Of a DNA stretch of 64,000 bases, positions 55,527 to 64,000 are shown piece by piece. The stretch covers positions 39,721 to 103,720 of the forward strand of contig NZ_OMWD01000010.1 of the NCBI RefSeq assembly GCF_900314695.1. Direction: 5' to 3'. Below the pieces are notes generated by a model, which was not told the origin of the DNA, did not search any database, and saw only the letters and a program-made list of their open reading frames with translations. Position 1 is the first letter of the stretch. Each line of letters starts with the position of its first letter. Position numbers and translations under genes: made by a program. The stretch is from an uncultured Methanobrevibacter sp. (GTDB taxonomy: Archaea > Methanobacteriota > Methanobacteria > Methanobacteriales > Methanobacteriaceae).

Positions 55527-55733
55527 TCCATTAACATTTTAAAAGGAGCAAGTAATCACCCACATGCGAAAAACTTTATTTAACAACTATCCAAATATAC
55601 AATATCAAGTGAAAATCATCACATTCCTATTGAAATTAATATGATTAAACAGGAAAACACCAAATAATTAAGTTTATATATTTAAATTTCATAATATTAT
55701 TAGAAGAATAAATATAAAAGAAGTGTTTTATTA

Positions 55734-56906
55734 ATGAAAAGAGAATGCTTAACAATAATTGGTACTGCGCATGTATCATCAGAAAGTGTTGATGAAGTAA
55801 AAGATGCCATTTATGAACAACACCCTGAAGTAGTAGCAATTGAACTTGATAAGGGAAGATATATAAAATTAAAAAAAGATATGATGGGTATTGAAGAAGA
55901 TGATACCATATCCGTCAGCCAAATAATTAAAGATAACAAAGTTGGATTATTTTTGACCACAACACTTCTTGGATATTTCCAATCAAAGGTTGGTGCGGAT
56001 GTTGATGTGAAACCTGGGTCTGAAATGGTTGGAGCCATTGAAGCATGTGAAGATTTAGGAATACCAATAGCTTTGATTGATAGGGAAATCAATACCACCC
56101 TGCAGAGAGCTTTAAATAGAATGGGATTTATGGAAAAAGCTAAATTTTTATTTAGTCTTCTTTCATCCGTATTTGGTGGAGATGATGCAGAAGATGAAAT
56201 TGATATTGAAGAGCTAAAAAATCCGGATAACCTTGACGATTTAATGGAAATGTTTAAAGATGAAGCTCCGAGCGTGTATGAAGTTCTTGTGCATGAAAGA
56301 GATGCATACCTTGCAGGCAAATTACTTCAAATTCCACAAGACCATGTTATCGCAGTTGTGGGAGCTGGACATAAACCGGGAATTACAAGATATTTGGACA
56401 ATCCCGAAACATTGCCACCGCTTCACGAATTGGAAGACATAAACAAAAAGGGAGGAATTCCTTGGGTAAAGATAATTTTAGCACTGATTCCAATTTTATT
56501 TGTGGTGATATTTTTTCTGGCATATTTTAGCGGGATAAACATAACCGGAAATTTATACGAATTTATTATCATAAGTATGGTAATGGGATTTATCGGTTCA
56601 ATCGTATCCGGTTCAAAAATTCAGTCCGCAATTATCGGAGGTGTAGTGGCCCCATTAACCATCATACACCCATTACTTGCAGCAGGATGGTTTTCAGGAT
56701 TGACCGAAGCCAAATTTAGAAAAGTTAGAAAAAGAGATATTGACAGTTTAGCGCATTTAGAAAGCTTTAAGGACTTGTGGCACAACAATATCTTTAGAAT
56801 ATTATTGGTCGTTGTTGGAACTAACTTAGCCGTTAGTATTGCAACTTTAGTAATTTTACCATCCCAAGTTTTCATACCTCTATTCATGAAAATTTTCGGA
56901 GGGTAG
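55734..56906 (+). CDS. TraB-family membrane protein
   Basis: 390 residues. N-terminal TraB domain with the conserved IIGTAHVSSES (8-18), VAIELDKGRYIKLK, and the GAGHKPGI motif near 213, then about five membrane helices (from about residue 245: KIILALIPILFVVIFFLAYF, through the end). TraB/PrgY proteins are thought to be proteases or pheromone-degrading enzymes in bacteria; the archaeal role is unknown. GTG-type weak ribosome site. Confidence 0.85.
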   Translation: MKRECLTIIGTAHVSSESVDEVKDAIYEQHPEVVAIELDKGRYIKLKKDMMGIEEDDTISVSQIIKDNKVGLFLTTTLLGYFQSKVGADVDVKPGSEMVGAIEACEDLGIPIALIDREINTTLQRALNRMGFMEKAKFLFSLLSSVFGGDDAEDEIDIEELKNPDNLDDLMEMFKDEAPSVYEVLVHERDAYLAGKLLQIPQDHVIAVVGAGHKPGITRYLDNPETLPPLHELEDINKKGGIPWVKIILALIPILFVVIFFLAYFSGINITGNLYEFIIISMVMGFIGSIVSGSKIQSAIIGGVVAPLTIIHPLLAAGWFSGLTEAKFRKVRKRDIDSLAHLESFKDLWHNNIFRILLVVVGTNLAVSIATLVILPSQVFIPLFMKIFGG

Positions 56907-56973
56907 TTAAAATTTTATATAATATATCCTTAATATATTATAATTACTATTAATTTTTAAAGGGAAAAATACC

Positions 56974-57186
56974 ATGTATCTTATATTCCGTTGCGACTGC
57001 GGTCGTGCATTATATGCAAAAGAAGGTGTAGCTACCCGCAAATGTGTTTGCGGTAAAACATTGAAGGTTAAATCTAGAAGAATATTTAAAAAAGCAGCTA
57101 CCCGAGAAGATGCTTCATTAGCAGTTCAGGAAATGCAGGACAAAATATATGGTAACACTGACTTTCAACGAGCCAGTGAGTTATAA
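56974..57186 (+). CDS. MTH1184-type (DUF1922) zinc ribbon protein
   Basis: 70 residues. CDCG (8-11) and CVCG (24-27) pairs form a zinc-ribbon-like site in a small protein with a helical C-terminus. Matches what I remember of MTH1184, a structurally determined protein of unknown function in Methanothermobacter. AAGGG upstream site. 23 bp before the next gene on the same strand. Confidence 0.8.
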   Translation: MYLIFRCDCGRALYAKEGVATRKCVCGKTLKVKSRRIFKKAATREDASLAVQEMQDKIYGNTDFQRASEL

Positions 57187-57209
57187 CTAGTTTTAATGGT
57201 CTGTTAAAA

Positions 57210-58532
57210 ATGATTGGAACGATACTCGAGATAATTATAATTTTAATTTTAATAATACTCACAGGTTATTTGTCAATGGCTGAATTGGCCGTAGTATCGG
57301 TGAGAAAAGCGAAAATGCAAAAATACATTGAAGAAGGAAATAAAAATGCTGAAATCGTTTTAGAATTATTAGAAGATCCTAATGAATTTTTATCAACTGT
57401 TCAAATTGGAATATCTCTTATCGGTGTCTTAACAGGTGCATTTGGAGGAGTAACATTAGCTGAACCGCTTGCAAATGCTATTTCATTCATACCTTACAGC
57501 GAACCGATAAGTGTAGCAATAGTCGTTATCATCACTACATATTTAACATTGGTCGTAGGAGAAATTGTTCCTAAAGTAATTGCATTGAATGACCCTGAAA
57601 GAATATCCCTAAAAGTTGCAAAAAGCATGGTAATTCTTGAAAAGGTTTCAAAGCCAGTTAGTTTTGTTCTTGCAAAATCAAGCAGTTTTCTTTTATGGGT
57701 ACTTAGAATTGAAAACAAAAATGATGATGTTGTTACTGAAGAAGAAATTGAATTAATGATTAAGGAAGGAAGAGAAGACGGAACAATTGAACAAGAGGAA
57801 GAAGACATCATCAAAAGAGTCTTCAAACTTGATGACCAAAAAGTTGAAAGTATCATGACCCCACGTAATGAAATCATATGGATTGATTTGGAAGATGATA
57901 AGGACATCAACAAAGTAAAAATTATTGAAAGTAAAAGATCAATATTTCCTATTGCATCCGGCGAATTAGATGATTTTATCGGAGTTGTTCAGGCCAAAGA
58001 CATTCTTTCAGCAATGTTTAATGATGACAAATTCGACATTCATAAAATTGTAAAAGAACCATTAGTTGTTTCAGAACACTTGGAAACACTGGAACTATTA
58101 AAAGAATTCAAAGAAAACCAAGGATATGTACACATGTCACTTGTTGTTGATGAATTCGGAAGTGTGGAAGGATTAATTACATTAAACGATTTACTTGAAG
58201 GTATTGTGGGAGACATTCCTGGAATTGACGAAGAGGATGAACCTCAAGCTACACAAAGAAGCGACGGCACTTGGTTGATTGATGGAAGATATCCTATTGA
58301 TAAATTTAAAGAACTATTTGACTTTAATGAAACATTGCCCGATGAAGAAGAAGACGGATATACTACAATTGCAGGTTTCATATTAAGTTTAAGTGGTAAA
58401 ATACCTAATGAAAATGAAAAATATGAATGTGGAAGATTCATATTTGAAGTTATAGACTTGGATGGGCACCAAATCGACAAAATTCTTGTAACCGATTTGG
58501 GACCTCAAGAACCGATTAAAATAGAGGAATAA
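57210..58532 (+). CDS. CNNM/CorC (HlyC)-family membrane transporter
   Basis: 440 residues. N-terminal CNNM (DUF21) membrane domain with about three to four helices (IIIILILIILTGYLSMAEL; SIGV-type LIGVLTGAFGG; VVIITTYLTLVVGEIVPK). Two CBS domains follow (VESIMTPRNEIIWI; EPLVVSEHLETL), then a CorC_HlyC C-terminal domain. Family members handle Mg2+ or Co2+ efflux, or Na+/Mg2+ exchange. Only 3 bp before the antiporter gene, so cation transport genes are likely cotranscribed. Confidence 0.9.
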   Translation: MIGTILEIIIILILIILTGYLSMAELAVVSVRKAKMQKYIEEGNKNAEIVLELLEDPNEFLSTVQIGISLIGVLTGAFGGVTLAEPLANAISFIPYSEPISVAIVVIITTYLTLVVGEIVPKVIALNDPERISLKVAKSMVILEKVSKPVSFVLAKSSSFLLWVLRIENKNDDVVTEEEIELMIKEGREDGTIEQEEEDIIKRVFKLDDQKVESIMTPRNEIIWIDLEDDKDINKVKIIESKRSIFPIASGELDDFIGVVQAKDILSAMFNDDKFDIHKIVKEPLVVSEHLETLELLKEFKENQGYVHMSLVVDEFGSVEGLITLNDLLEGIVGDIPGIDEEDEPQATQRSDGTWLIDGRYPIDKFKELFDFNETLPDEEEDGYTTIAGFILSLSGKIPNENEKYECGRFIFEVIDLDGHQIDKILVTDLGPQEPIKIEE

Positions 58533-58535
58533 AAA

Positions 58536-59480
58536 ATGGACATGTCAATACTATTACAATTTGTTTTGTTAATTGTTGGATTCGTATTTTTAATAAAAGG
58601 ATCTGACTTTTTTGTAGATGGTGCCAGTAGCATTGCATCCCTTTTAAAAATTCCTACAATAATTGTTGGTTTAACCATTGTGGCATTTGGAACCAGTGCT
58701 CCTGAGGCAGCAGTTTCCATCACATCAGCAATTACCGGAAATAATGCAATGGCTGTAAGTAACGTAATTGGTAGTAATTTATTCAATATATTAATGGTTA
58801 TCGGTATATCTGCACTGCTGGGAGAACTATTAATGGAAAAAGATGTTCTCAATAAAGATTTGCCATTCCTTGTCGGAATTACAGTCTTATTTGCAGCATT
58901 TATTATAATAGGATGGAATGTATCCCAAATTGAAGGAATTATTCTACTTATTATATTAATTGCTTATGTAGCCCATCTTATCAAATCCGCAAAAAAATCA
59001 GATAATGCGAATGTTGTAGAAAAACCGAAATTTACTCTCCCATATAGTATACTTTTCATAATTATTGGGCTTGCAGGAATCGTTATTGGAGGAGATTTGG
59101 TTGTCAATAGTGCATCAGATATAGCAATTGCATTTGGAATGAGTGAAACATTAGTAGGTTTAACCATTGTAGCAATAGGTACATCTTTACCTGAACTTGT
59201 CACATCACTAACTGCTTTAAAGAAAGGAGAAAATCAGTTGGTTATAGGAAATGTTATCGGATCAAACATCTTCAACATCCTATTTGTTCTCGGAGCAAGT
59301 AGTGCCATAACTGCAATATCTCTTGATTCAAGTATGCTCATAGATGTAACTTTCATGGTATTCGTAACAGTACTATGTTTCATATTCGGTAAAACACAAG
59401 ATAAATTTGATAGAAAAGAAGGTGCGATATTAGTTGCATTATTTATTGCATACATGATTTTCGCAATTCTCAGAAATTAA
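58536..59480 (+). CDS. Calcium/sodium antiporter (CaCA family, YrbG-like)
   Basis: 314 residues; a duplicated membrane protein with about ten helices. The two alpha-repeat motifs are clear: VGLTIVAFGTSAPEAAVS and VGLTIVAIGTSLPELVTS, each with NVIGSNLFNIL or NVIGSNIFNIL. Ribosome site GAGGAA lies inside the end of the previous gene. Its end overlaps the convergent ATPase gene by 42 bp. Confidence 0.92.
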   Translation: MDMSILLQFVLLIVGFVFLIKGSDFFVDGASSIASLLKIPTIIVGLTIVAFGTSAPEAAVSITSAITGNNAMAVSNVIGSNLFNILMVIGISALLGELLMEKDVLNKDLPFLVGITVLFAAFIIIGWNVSQIEGIILLIILIAYVAHLIKSAKKSDNANVVEKPKFTLPYSILFIIIGLAGIVIGGDLVVNSASDIAIAFGMSETLVGLTIVAIGTSLPELVTSLTALKKGENQLVIGNVIGSNIFNILFVLGASSAITAISLDSSMLIDVTFMVFVTVLCFIFGKTQDKFDRKEGAILVALFIAYMIFAILRN

Positions 59481-60314
59481 TTTTTTTAACTCACAAGCCT
59501 TGCAAATATTTGATGAAGTCGGCTCACCACAAACTTCACATTCATTAAGGCTTGTGGAAATATCATTTTCAAAAGTCAATATTTTTTGAAAAGATTCCAT
59601 CACATTATTTTTAATTCCAGGATACCTGTCCTCATTAACATTTAAAAATTCTTTAATTTTAGCCCTTAAGGACAAATGAGAATAAGGACATTCATCTAAA
59701 TGAATATCAATATCATTCAAGATGGCCCACATTCCAACTTCTTTTTCAGGAGTGTTCCACAATGGCTTAATCCTTGGAACCAATTTGGGATGAATAACAT
59801 CCAATTCCGGCCCAAATTTTGAGAATTTAATTGTGTCCCCTCTTGCAAAGCTCATTAAAAATGATTGAATTTCATCATCCAAATTATGACCGGTAGCTAT
59901 CTTGCATGCTCCAAGTTCATATGCAGTCTTATTCAATATATTTCTTCTAAAGACACCGCATGGAATACAGGCACTTTTAAAATCCTGATATATATCATCC
60001 AATGCAAAACCTTCTTCATCTTTAAAGGATTTTTGAACTAAGTCAATGTTTAAATCATTTGCATTTTTAACTGCAGAATCAATTCCATGTTGCCTATAAC
60101 CTTCAATTCCTTCATCAACACTTATTGCGACCAAATCAAAATTTAAAAATTGCTGATAATTTTTTAATGCATGCAATGTTAAAACACTGTCTTTTCCACC
60201 AGACAATGCAACGGCAATCAATTCGCCTTCCTTGATTAATTCATAATCTGAAATTAAATTGTTAATCCTTGTAAAAATCTTTTCGTTAAAATCTTGTTTG
60301 TTTAGTTTAACCAT
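59439..60314 (-). CDS. tRNA thiolation ATPase (NcsA/TtuA/TtcA family)
   Basis: 291 residues. PP-loop ATPase: VALSGGKDSVLT (about 34-45), CIPCGVFRRN (118-127) and TGHNLDDEIQSFLM, which in family members coordinate an Fe-S cluster. C-terminal zinc-ribbon-like pair CEVCGEP and CKACELKK. Likely thiolates a uridine in tRNA (C-2 in anticodon or thermophile T54); target not determined. Overlaps the convergent antiporter 3' end by 42 bp. Confidence 0.85.
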   Translation of the reverse strand: MVKLNKQDFNEKIFTRINNLISDYELIKEGELIAVALSGGKDSVLTLHALKNYQQFLNFDLVAISVDEGIEGYRQHGIDSAVKNANDLNIDLVQKSFKDEEGFALDDIYQDFKSACIPCGVFRRNILNKTAYELGACKIATGHNLDDEIQSFLMSFARGDTIKFSKFGPELDVIHPKLVPRIKPLWNTPEKEVGMWAILNDIDIHLDECPYSHLSLRAKIKEFLNVNEDRYPGIKNNVMESFQKILTFENDISTSLNECEVCGEPTSSNICKACELKKLISENCENHVCNK

Positions 60315-60364
60315 TACTAAATTAATTTATATTAAGATAAATAAATAATTTTACCAGTGATAAT

Positions 60365-60670
60365 ATGATAACTTGTGATTTTGCAATATTGCCTGTGGGA
60401 ACTGAAACAACCGAATGTAAAGATTATGTAACTGCTGCAGTTCAGTCAATCAAAGATTCCGGACTAAGCTATCAACTAACTGGAATGGGGACCCAAATAG
60501 AAGCAGAAAATTTAAATGAACTTTATGAAGCAATAGCTAATGCTCAAGAAGCAATTTTTGAATTAGGAATCGGCAGAGTTTATACAGTTATAAAAGTAGA
60601 TGACAGACGAGACTTGGAAAACAGAACATTGGATGCGAAAGTAGAAACAGTCAATAAAATGTTAAAATAA
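60365..60670 (+). CDS. MTH1187-type (YkoF-like) thiamine-binding family protein
   Basis: 101 residues. Ferredoxin-like fold: ITCDFAILPVG (2-12), then LTGMGTQIEAENLNELYEAI and VYTVIKVDDRRDLEN. MTH1187 in Methanothermobacter is the named relative; the family binds thiamine or hydroxymethylpyrimidine-like ligands. GTGAT ribosome site. Ends 6 bp before the convergent aminotransferase. Confidence 0.85.
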   Translation: MITCDFAILPVGTETTECKDYVTAAVQSIKDSGLSYQLTGMGTQIEAENLNELYEAIANAQEAIFELGIGRVYTVIKVDDRRDLENRTLDAKVETVNKMLK

Positions 60671-60676
60671 AAAAAA

Positions 60677-61783
60677 TTAAAATTTAGATGAAGCGGTTTT
60701 AACAGCTTCAATTACTAAATCCAAATCTTCTTTTGTGAGTGAAGGATGCACTGGAAGAGAAATTACATTGTCTGCTGCAAGTTCCGCATTAGGACAATCT
60801 CCTTCAACTTCTAATTTTTTATAAATTGGTTGATTATACAATGGAATTGGATAATGAATTCCAGTTCCAACACCGCAATCATTGATTACATCAACCCAAT
60901 CATCACGATCACCTTTTTCAACACGAATAGTGTATTGGTGATATACATGCTTTGATCCATAAGCACAATAAGGTGTAACAATGCCGTCGACATCTTTTAA
61001 TCCATCATTTAGATATTTAGCATTTTCAATTCTTTTAGCATTGAAATCATCAATTTTATTTAACTGTGCAAGACCAATAGCTGCGGCAATATCAGTCATT
61101 CTGAAATTATATCCTATATCATCATGGTGATATCTGACGCTTGCTCCGTGAGCTCTGAATATTTTGGCATTGTCTGCCAAATCTTCATCATCAGTGGTGA
61201 TAATTCCTCCTTCAGAAGTGGTCATGTTTTTTGTAGGGTAAAAACTAAAACAAGACATGTCTCCCAAACTACCTACTTTTTTACCATTGCAAGTTGCACC
61301 ATGTGCTTGAGCAGCATCTTCAATAACAATTAATCCATGTTTTTCAGCTATCTCATTGATTCTATCCATATTTGCTGACTGCCCATATAACTGGACAGGC
61401 ATAATTGCTTGAGTATTTTCAGTGATTAATTTTTCAATTGAATCAGGGTTTATGGTATAAGTATTTAAATCAATATCAGCAAAAACCGGCTTTGCACCAG
61501 TGTATAAAATTGAATTTCCACTTGCAATAAATGTGAATGGAGTTGTAATTACTTCATCACCTTTGCCTATACCACATGACAATAAAGCAACATGCAATGC
61601 AGCAGTACCTGAATTAACAGCAATACCATAATCCGCTCCAACCCACTCGGCAAATTTTTGTTCAAATTCTTCCACTTTAGGTCCTTGAGCAATCATTCCT
61701 GATTTTAAGACTTCAACTACATTTTCTATTTCTTCATCACCAATAATTGGTTTTGCAATAGGAACTTTAATTTCTGACACATT
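60677..61783 (-). CDS. DegT/DnrJ/EryC1 sugar aminotransferase
   Basis: 368 residues with a GTG start at 61783 after GGTGAT. PLP-dependent aminotransferase: catalytic lysine in FSFYPTKNMTTSEGG, and the pocket VNSGTAALHVAL and VIEDAAQAHGA. These enzymes aminate keto-sugar nucleotides for surface polysaccharide or N-glycan (perosamine or bacillosamine-type). Substrate unclear, and no glycosyltransferase is nearby. Confidence 0.92.
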   Translation of the reverse strand, partial: NVSEIKVPIAKPIIGDEEIENVVEVLKSGMIAQGPKVEEFEQKFAEWVGADYGIAVNSGTAALHVALLSCGIGKGDEVITTPFTFIASGNSILYTGAKPVFADIDLNTYTINPDSIEKLITENTQAIMPVQLYGQSANMDRINEIAEKHGLIVIEDAAQAHGATCNGKKVGSLGDMSCFSFYPTKNMTTSEGGIITTDDEDLADNAKIFRAHGASVRYHHDDIGYNFRMTDIAAAIGLAQLNKIDDFNAKRIENAKYLNDGLKDVDGIVTPYCAYGSKHVYHQYTIRVEKGDRDDWVDVINDCGVGTGIHYPIPLYNQPIYKKLEVEGDCPNAELAADNVISLPVHPSLTKEDLDLVIEAVKTASSKF

Positions 61784-61887
61784 TATCACCAAATTATAAA
61801 AATTAGATTAATTATCATACTAATATTTAAATCTAATAATATTTAAAACATTACATATTTAAAAATATTAAAATTGAGTGTGAATCA

Positions 61888-63051
61888 ATGGATGAATATA
61901 AAATTAAACAAATTGAAGAAGGATTAACAAAAATTGAATTTCCCGAATTTGATAAAGTATCATCCGACGCCCCTGTTTTTTACAATCCACACATGGAATT
62001 AAATAGAGATTTGTCAATTCTTGCAATACAGGTATTCCAAAAACAAGAAGAAAGAGAAATTGACATTTGTGATTTATTTGGTGGAAGCGGAATTAGAGGA
62101 ATTCGTTACAAAAATGAAATAGAAGGCGTTGGAAATGTATGTATCAATGACATAAGCGAATTGGCCAATGAATATGAACAACATAATATTGATTTAAATA
62201 ATTTAGAAGATATTGAAGTTTACCAACATGATGCAAGCATGTTTTTAAGAATGAAACGTGGTGAATTTGACGTAATAGACATAGATCCTTTCGGAACCCC
62301 CTCCCCATTTCTAGATTCTGCAGGATACTGCGCACGTAGAAATTCATTGTTATGCGTAACTGCAACTGACACCTCTGCATTATGTGGAACATATAAGGAG
62401 CCATGTATAAGAAAGTACAATGCAAAACCTTATAAAAGTGAATATTGCCATGAGAATGGCATTAGGATATTGGCAGGTTTTTTAGCACTTACCCTTGCGA
62501 AATATGGAAAATATATTGAAGTGAAAATGTCCCACAGTACTGAACATTATATGAGATTATACATTAATGTTAAGAAAGGTCCTAAAAAAACTGATGAATG
62601 TTTAAAAAATATAGGTTACATCAGTCATTGTAAAAACTGTTTACATAGACAGACCACTAAAGGATTGGCCAGTGCAATTGAAGAAAAATGCCCCATTTGT
62701 GGTGAAAAATTAATTCATGCAGGACCCCTATGGTTAGGCCCTATCCAAAATAAAGAGTTTATCGAACAAATGATTAATGAAATAGATTATAAAAAAATTA
62801 ATACAGAAAAACAAGCACTTAAATTACTTAATAGCTGCCTTATAGAATCTGAAGCACCAGCAACATTTTTTGACGTGCACAACATATGTAAAACATTGAG
62901 AATAAGTGCTCCAAAGCTTGATTTAATTTTTGATAAAATAAAAGATGAAGGATATAGCGCAGTTAAAACCCACTATAACCCACTAGGCATAAAAACAAAT
63001 GCAAACATTACTGAAATAAAAAATATTCTTCTTGAGTTCAATAATGAATAA
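61888..63051 (+). CDS. trm1: tRNA (guanine(26)-N2)-dimethyltransferase
   Basis: 387 residues. Dimethylates G26 of tRNAs using SAM. Motif I CDLFGGSGIRGIRY (61-74), DIDPFGTPSPFLDSA (131-145) is the catalytic motif, and a C-terminal zinc site CKNCLHRQ with CPICGEKL. Weak GAGTGTGA site. Confidence 0.93.
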   Translation: MDEYKIKQIEEGLTKIEFPEFDKVSSDAPVFYNPHMELNRDLSILAIQVFQKQEEREIDICDLFGGSGIRGIRYKNEIEGVGNVCINDISELANEYEQHNIDLNNLEDIEVYQHDASMFLRMKRGEFDVIDIDPFGTPSPFLDSAGYCARRNSLLCVTATDTSALCGTYKEPCIRKYNAKPYKSEYCHENGIRILAGFLALTLAKYGKYIEVKMSHSTEHYMRLYINVKKGPKKTDECLKNIGYISHCKNCLHRQTTKGLASAIEEKCPICGEKLIHAGPLWLGPIQNKEFIEQMINEIDYKKINTEKQALKLLNSCLIESEAPATFFDVHNICKTLRISAPKLDLIFDKIKDEGYSAVKTHYNPLGIKTNANITEIKNILLEFNNE

Positions 63052-63289
63052 TAACATGTAAAAAAAATAAACAATAACCTAACAATTGTGATAAAAAATC
63101 TAAATATTATTAAAATATAAAAAAATAACAAAAAAACATACTACACTAAATTATATTATAGTAGATGTTATAAAAAAAAATAGTTAAATATATATAAAGT
63201 TTTAAATATAATAAACAATTAATTAAATTATATATACTAATTATTAATTATACATATTAGCTATATTAATACATGAATGAAGTGATATA

Positions 63290-63766
63290 ATGGTAAAAAC
63301 TAAAGACAATGTTGTTAAACTCGATGATACAGATATTAACATCCTTAAAATTATTAATGAAGATGTTAGAACATCCTACAGACAAATATCTCGTAGTTTA
63401 GATGTTTCTGTAGGTACAGTACATAACCGTATAGACAAAATGGTTAAATCTGGAGTAATCAAAAAATTCTCACCAGTAATTGACCACGAAAAATTAGGGT
63501 TTGTATTGACCACAATCATCGGTGTAAGAGTAAAAGGCGGAAAACTCAAAAATTGGGAAGAAAAAACATTTTTCAACAAAAATGTTGTTGGAATATACGA
63601 CGTTACTGGCGAATATGACGCATTTTTAATTGCAAAATTCAGAAACACCAATGAACTAAATGGATTTATTAAAGAATTATTAAAAGATCCAATTATAGAA
63701 AGAACTTACACCCAAACCGTTTTAGATGTTATTAAAGAAGACATGGGTTCTTCAAACATTTTATAA
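63290..63766 (+). CDS. Lrp/AsnC-family transcriptional regulator
   Basis: 158 residues. N-terminal helix-turn-helix (DINILKIINEDVRTSYRQIS ... VGTVHNRIDKMVKSGVIKKF) and C-terminal RAM effector domain (KLKNWEEKT, VVGIYDVTGEYDAFLIAKF, RTYTQTVLDVIK). Such regulators respond to amino acids or similar ligands. GTGAT site; 238 bp A/T-rich upstream region; hairpin terminator after it. Target genes unknown. Confidence 0.9.
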   Translation: MVKTKDNVVKLDDTDINILKIINEDVRTSYRQISRSLDVSVGTVHNRIDKMVKSGVIKKFSPVIDHEKLGFVLTTIIGVRVKGGKLKNWEEKTFFNKNVVGIYDVTGEYDAFLIAKFRNTNELNGFIKELLKDPIIERTYTQTVLDVIKEDMGSSNIL

Positions 63767-63776
63767 ATTTTGATTT

Positions 63777-63799
63777 GCAGTTGTACAACAAACAACTGC
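63777..63799 (+). terminator. Terminator of the Lrp gene
   Basis: 8 bp perfect hairpin GCAGTTGT-ACAACAA-ACAACTGC followed by TTAATTAATTTTTTATTTTTG. Confidence 0.75.
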
Positions 63800-64000
63800 T
63801 TAATTAATTTTTTATTTTTGAACAAAATCTTAAAAAAATAACTATTTTTAAAGTAAAATTTAAATTCCATCACACCTGCAAAAAAATTTATGCAAAATCA
63901 TTGGCTCTTTCAAAAACTTAATTGATTTTGATTAAAAAAATTTTTGAAGAGAAACATTATTTTCTTTTCTAATTTTTCTTTATTTTTAATTTAAAAGTAG

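Noticed and set aside
55564..55644. 26-codon ORF between comB and the TraB gene
   Set aside because: Short, no recognisable product; an AGGAGC lies 14 bp upstream but spacing is poor, so likely chance.

Overview
The window is a 64 kb piece of a hydrogenotrophic methanogen chromosome from the order Methanobacteriales, most likely a Methanobrevibacter. The evidence is the low GC content with very A/T-rich gaps, the mcrBDCGA and mtrEDCBAFGH operons side by side, an Mvh hydrogenase operon, several methanogenesis marker proteins, archaeal-type F420, methanofuran, pterin and coenzyme M genes, archaeal GAPDH and PurO, and Shine-Dalgarno sequences of the GGAGG/GGTGAT type. From memory, the order of many genes (ppsA, mvh, suf, cobY, mtr, mcr, comB, MTH1184, MTH1187) parallels Methanothermobacter. 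I cannot name the species. I see no tRNA, rRNA, CRISPR array, insertion sequence or prophage.

Layout. 1-7 kb: two tandem membrane-anchored SpoIIE/RsbU-type phosphatases (the first runs off the left edge), archaeal GAPDH, an endonuclease IV-like protein, a zinc-ribbon protein and a membrane metallophosphoesterase. 7-13 kb: an AAA ATPase, then hemA / siroheme-type dehydrogenase / marker protein 9 (tetrapyrrole supply, relevant to F430), a SprT/YgjP-like protease, and component A2 (AtwA) of the MCR activation system. 13-21 kb, all on the minus strand: an MJ0144-like TIM barrel, GTP cyclohydrolase III, CofD, CofE, PurO, ExbD, ExbB, RNase HII, MreB and an unrecognised protein that lies 2 bp upstream of MreB. 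21-24 kb on plus: archaetidylserine synthase, a DUF515 membrane protein with a SAF/CpaB-like region, a sortase and MptD. 24-32 kb: MfnA, PpsA, ribosomal protein L10e, Pcc1, a zinc-finger/repeat/membrane protein, a TmcAL-like nucleotidyltransferase and dihydroorotase.

32-42 kb on minus: mvhDGAB, sufCB, a PRC-barrel protein, CobY and marker protein 14. 41.5-51.6 kb on minus: mcrBDCGA followed by mtrEDCBAFGH, the last two steps of methanogenesis. 52-55.5 kb: Mmp10 (radical SAM methylase of McrA), Mmp7, a possible HcgF-family protein and ComB. 55.7-63.8 kb: TraB protein, MTH1184-like zinc protein, CNNM/CorC transporter, Ca/Na antiporter, a tRNA-thiolation ATPase, an MTH1187-like protein, a DegT aminotransferase, Trm1 and an Lrp regulator.

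How it fits together. The window is dense in parts needed to make and activate methyl-coenzyme M reductase: all mcr genes, the arginine methylase Mmp10, activation components McrC, A2 and Mmp7, and supply of coenzyme M (ComB), F420 (CofD/CofE), methanofuran (MfnA), methanopterin (MptD) and tetrapyrrole (HemA). Highly expressed operons end in perfect short hairpins followed by T-rich tracts. The mcr, mtr and mvh operons have unusually structured upstream regions, which are the strongest non-coding signals here. The best candidates for something undescribed are the MreB partner gene with ExbB/ExbD in the same block, the DUF515-sortase pair, and the repeated hairpins between mcrA and mtrE.
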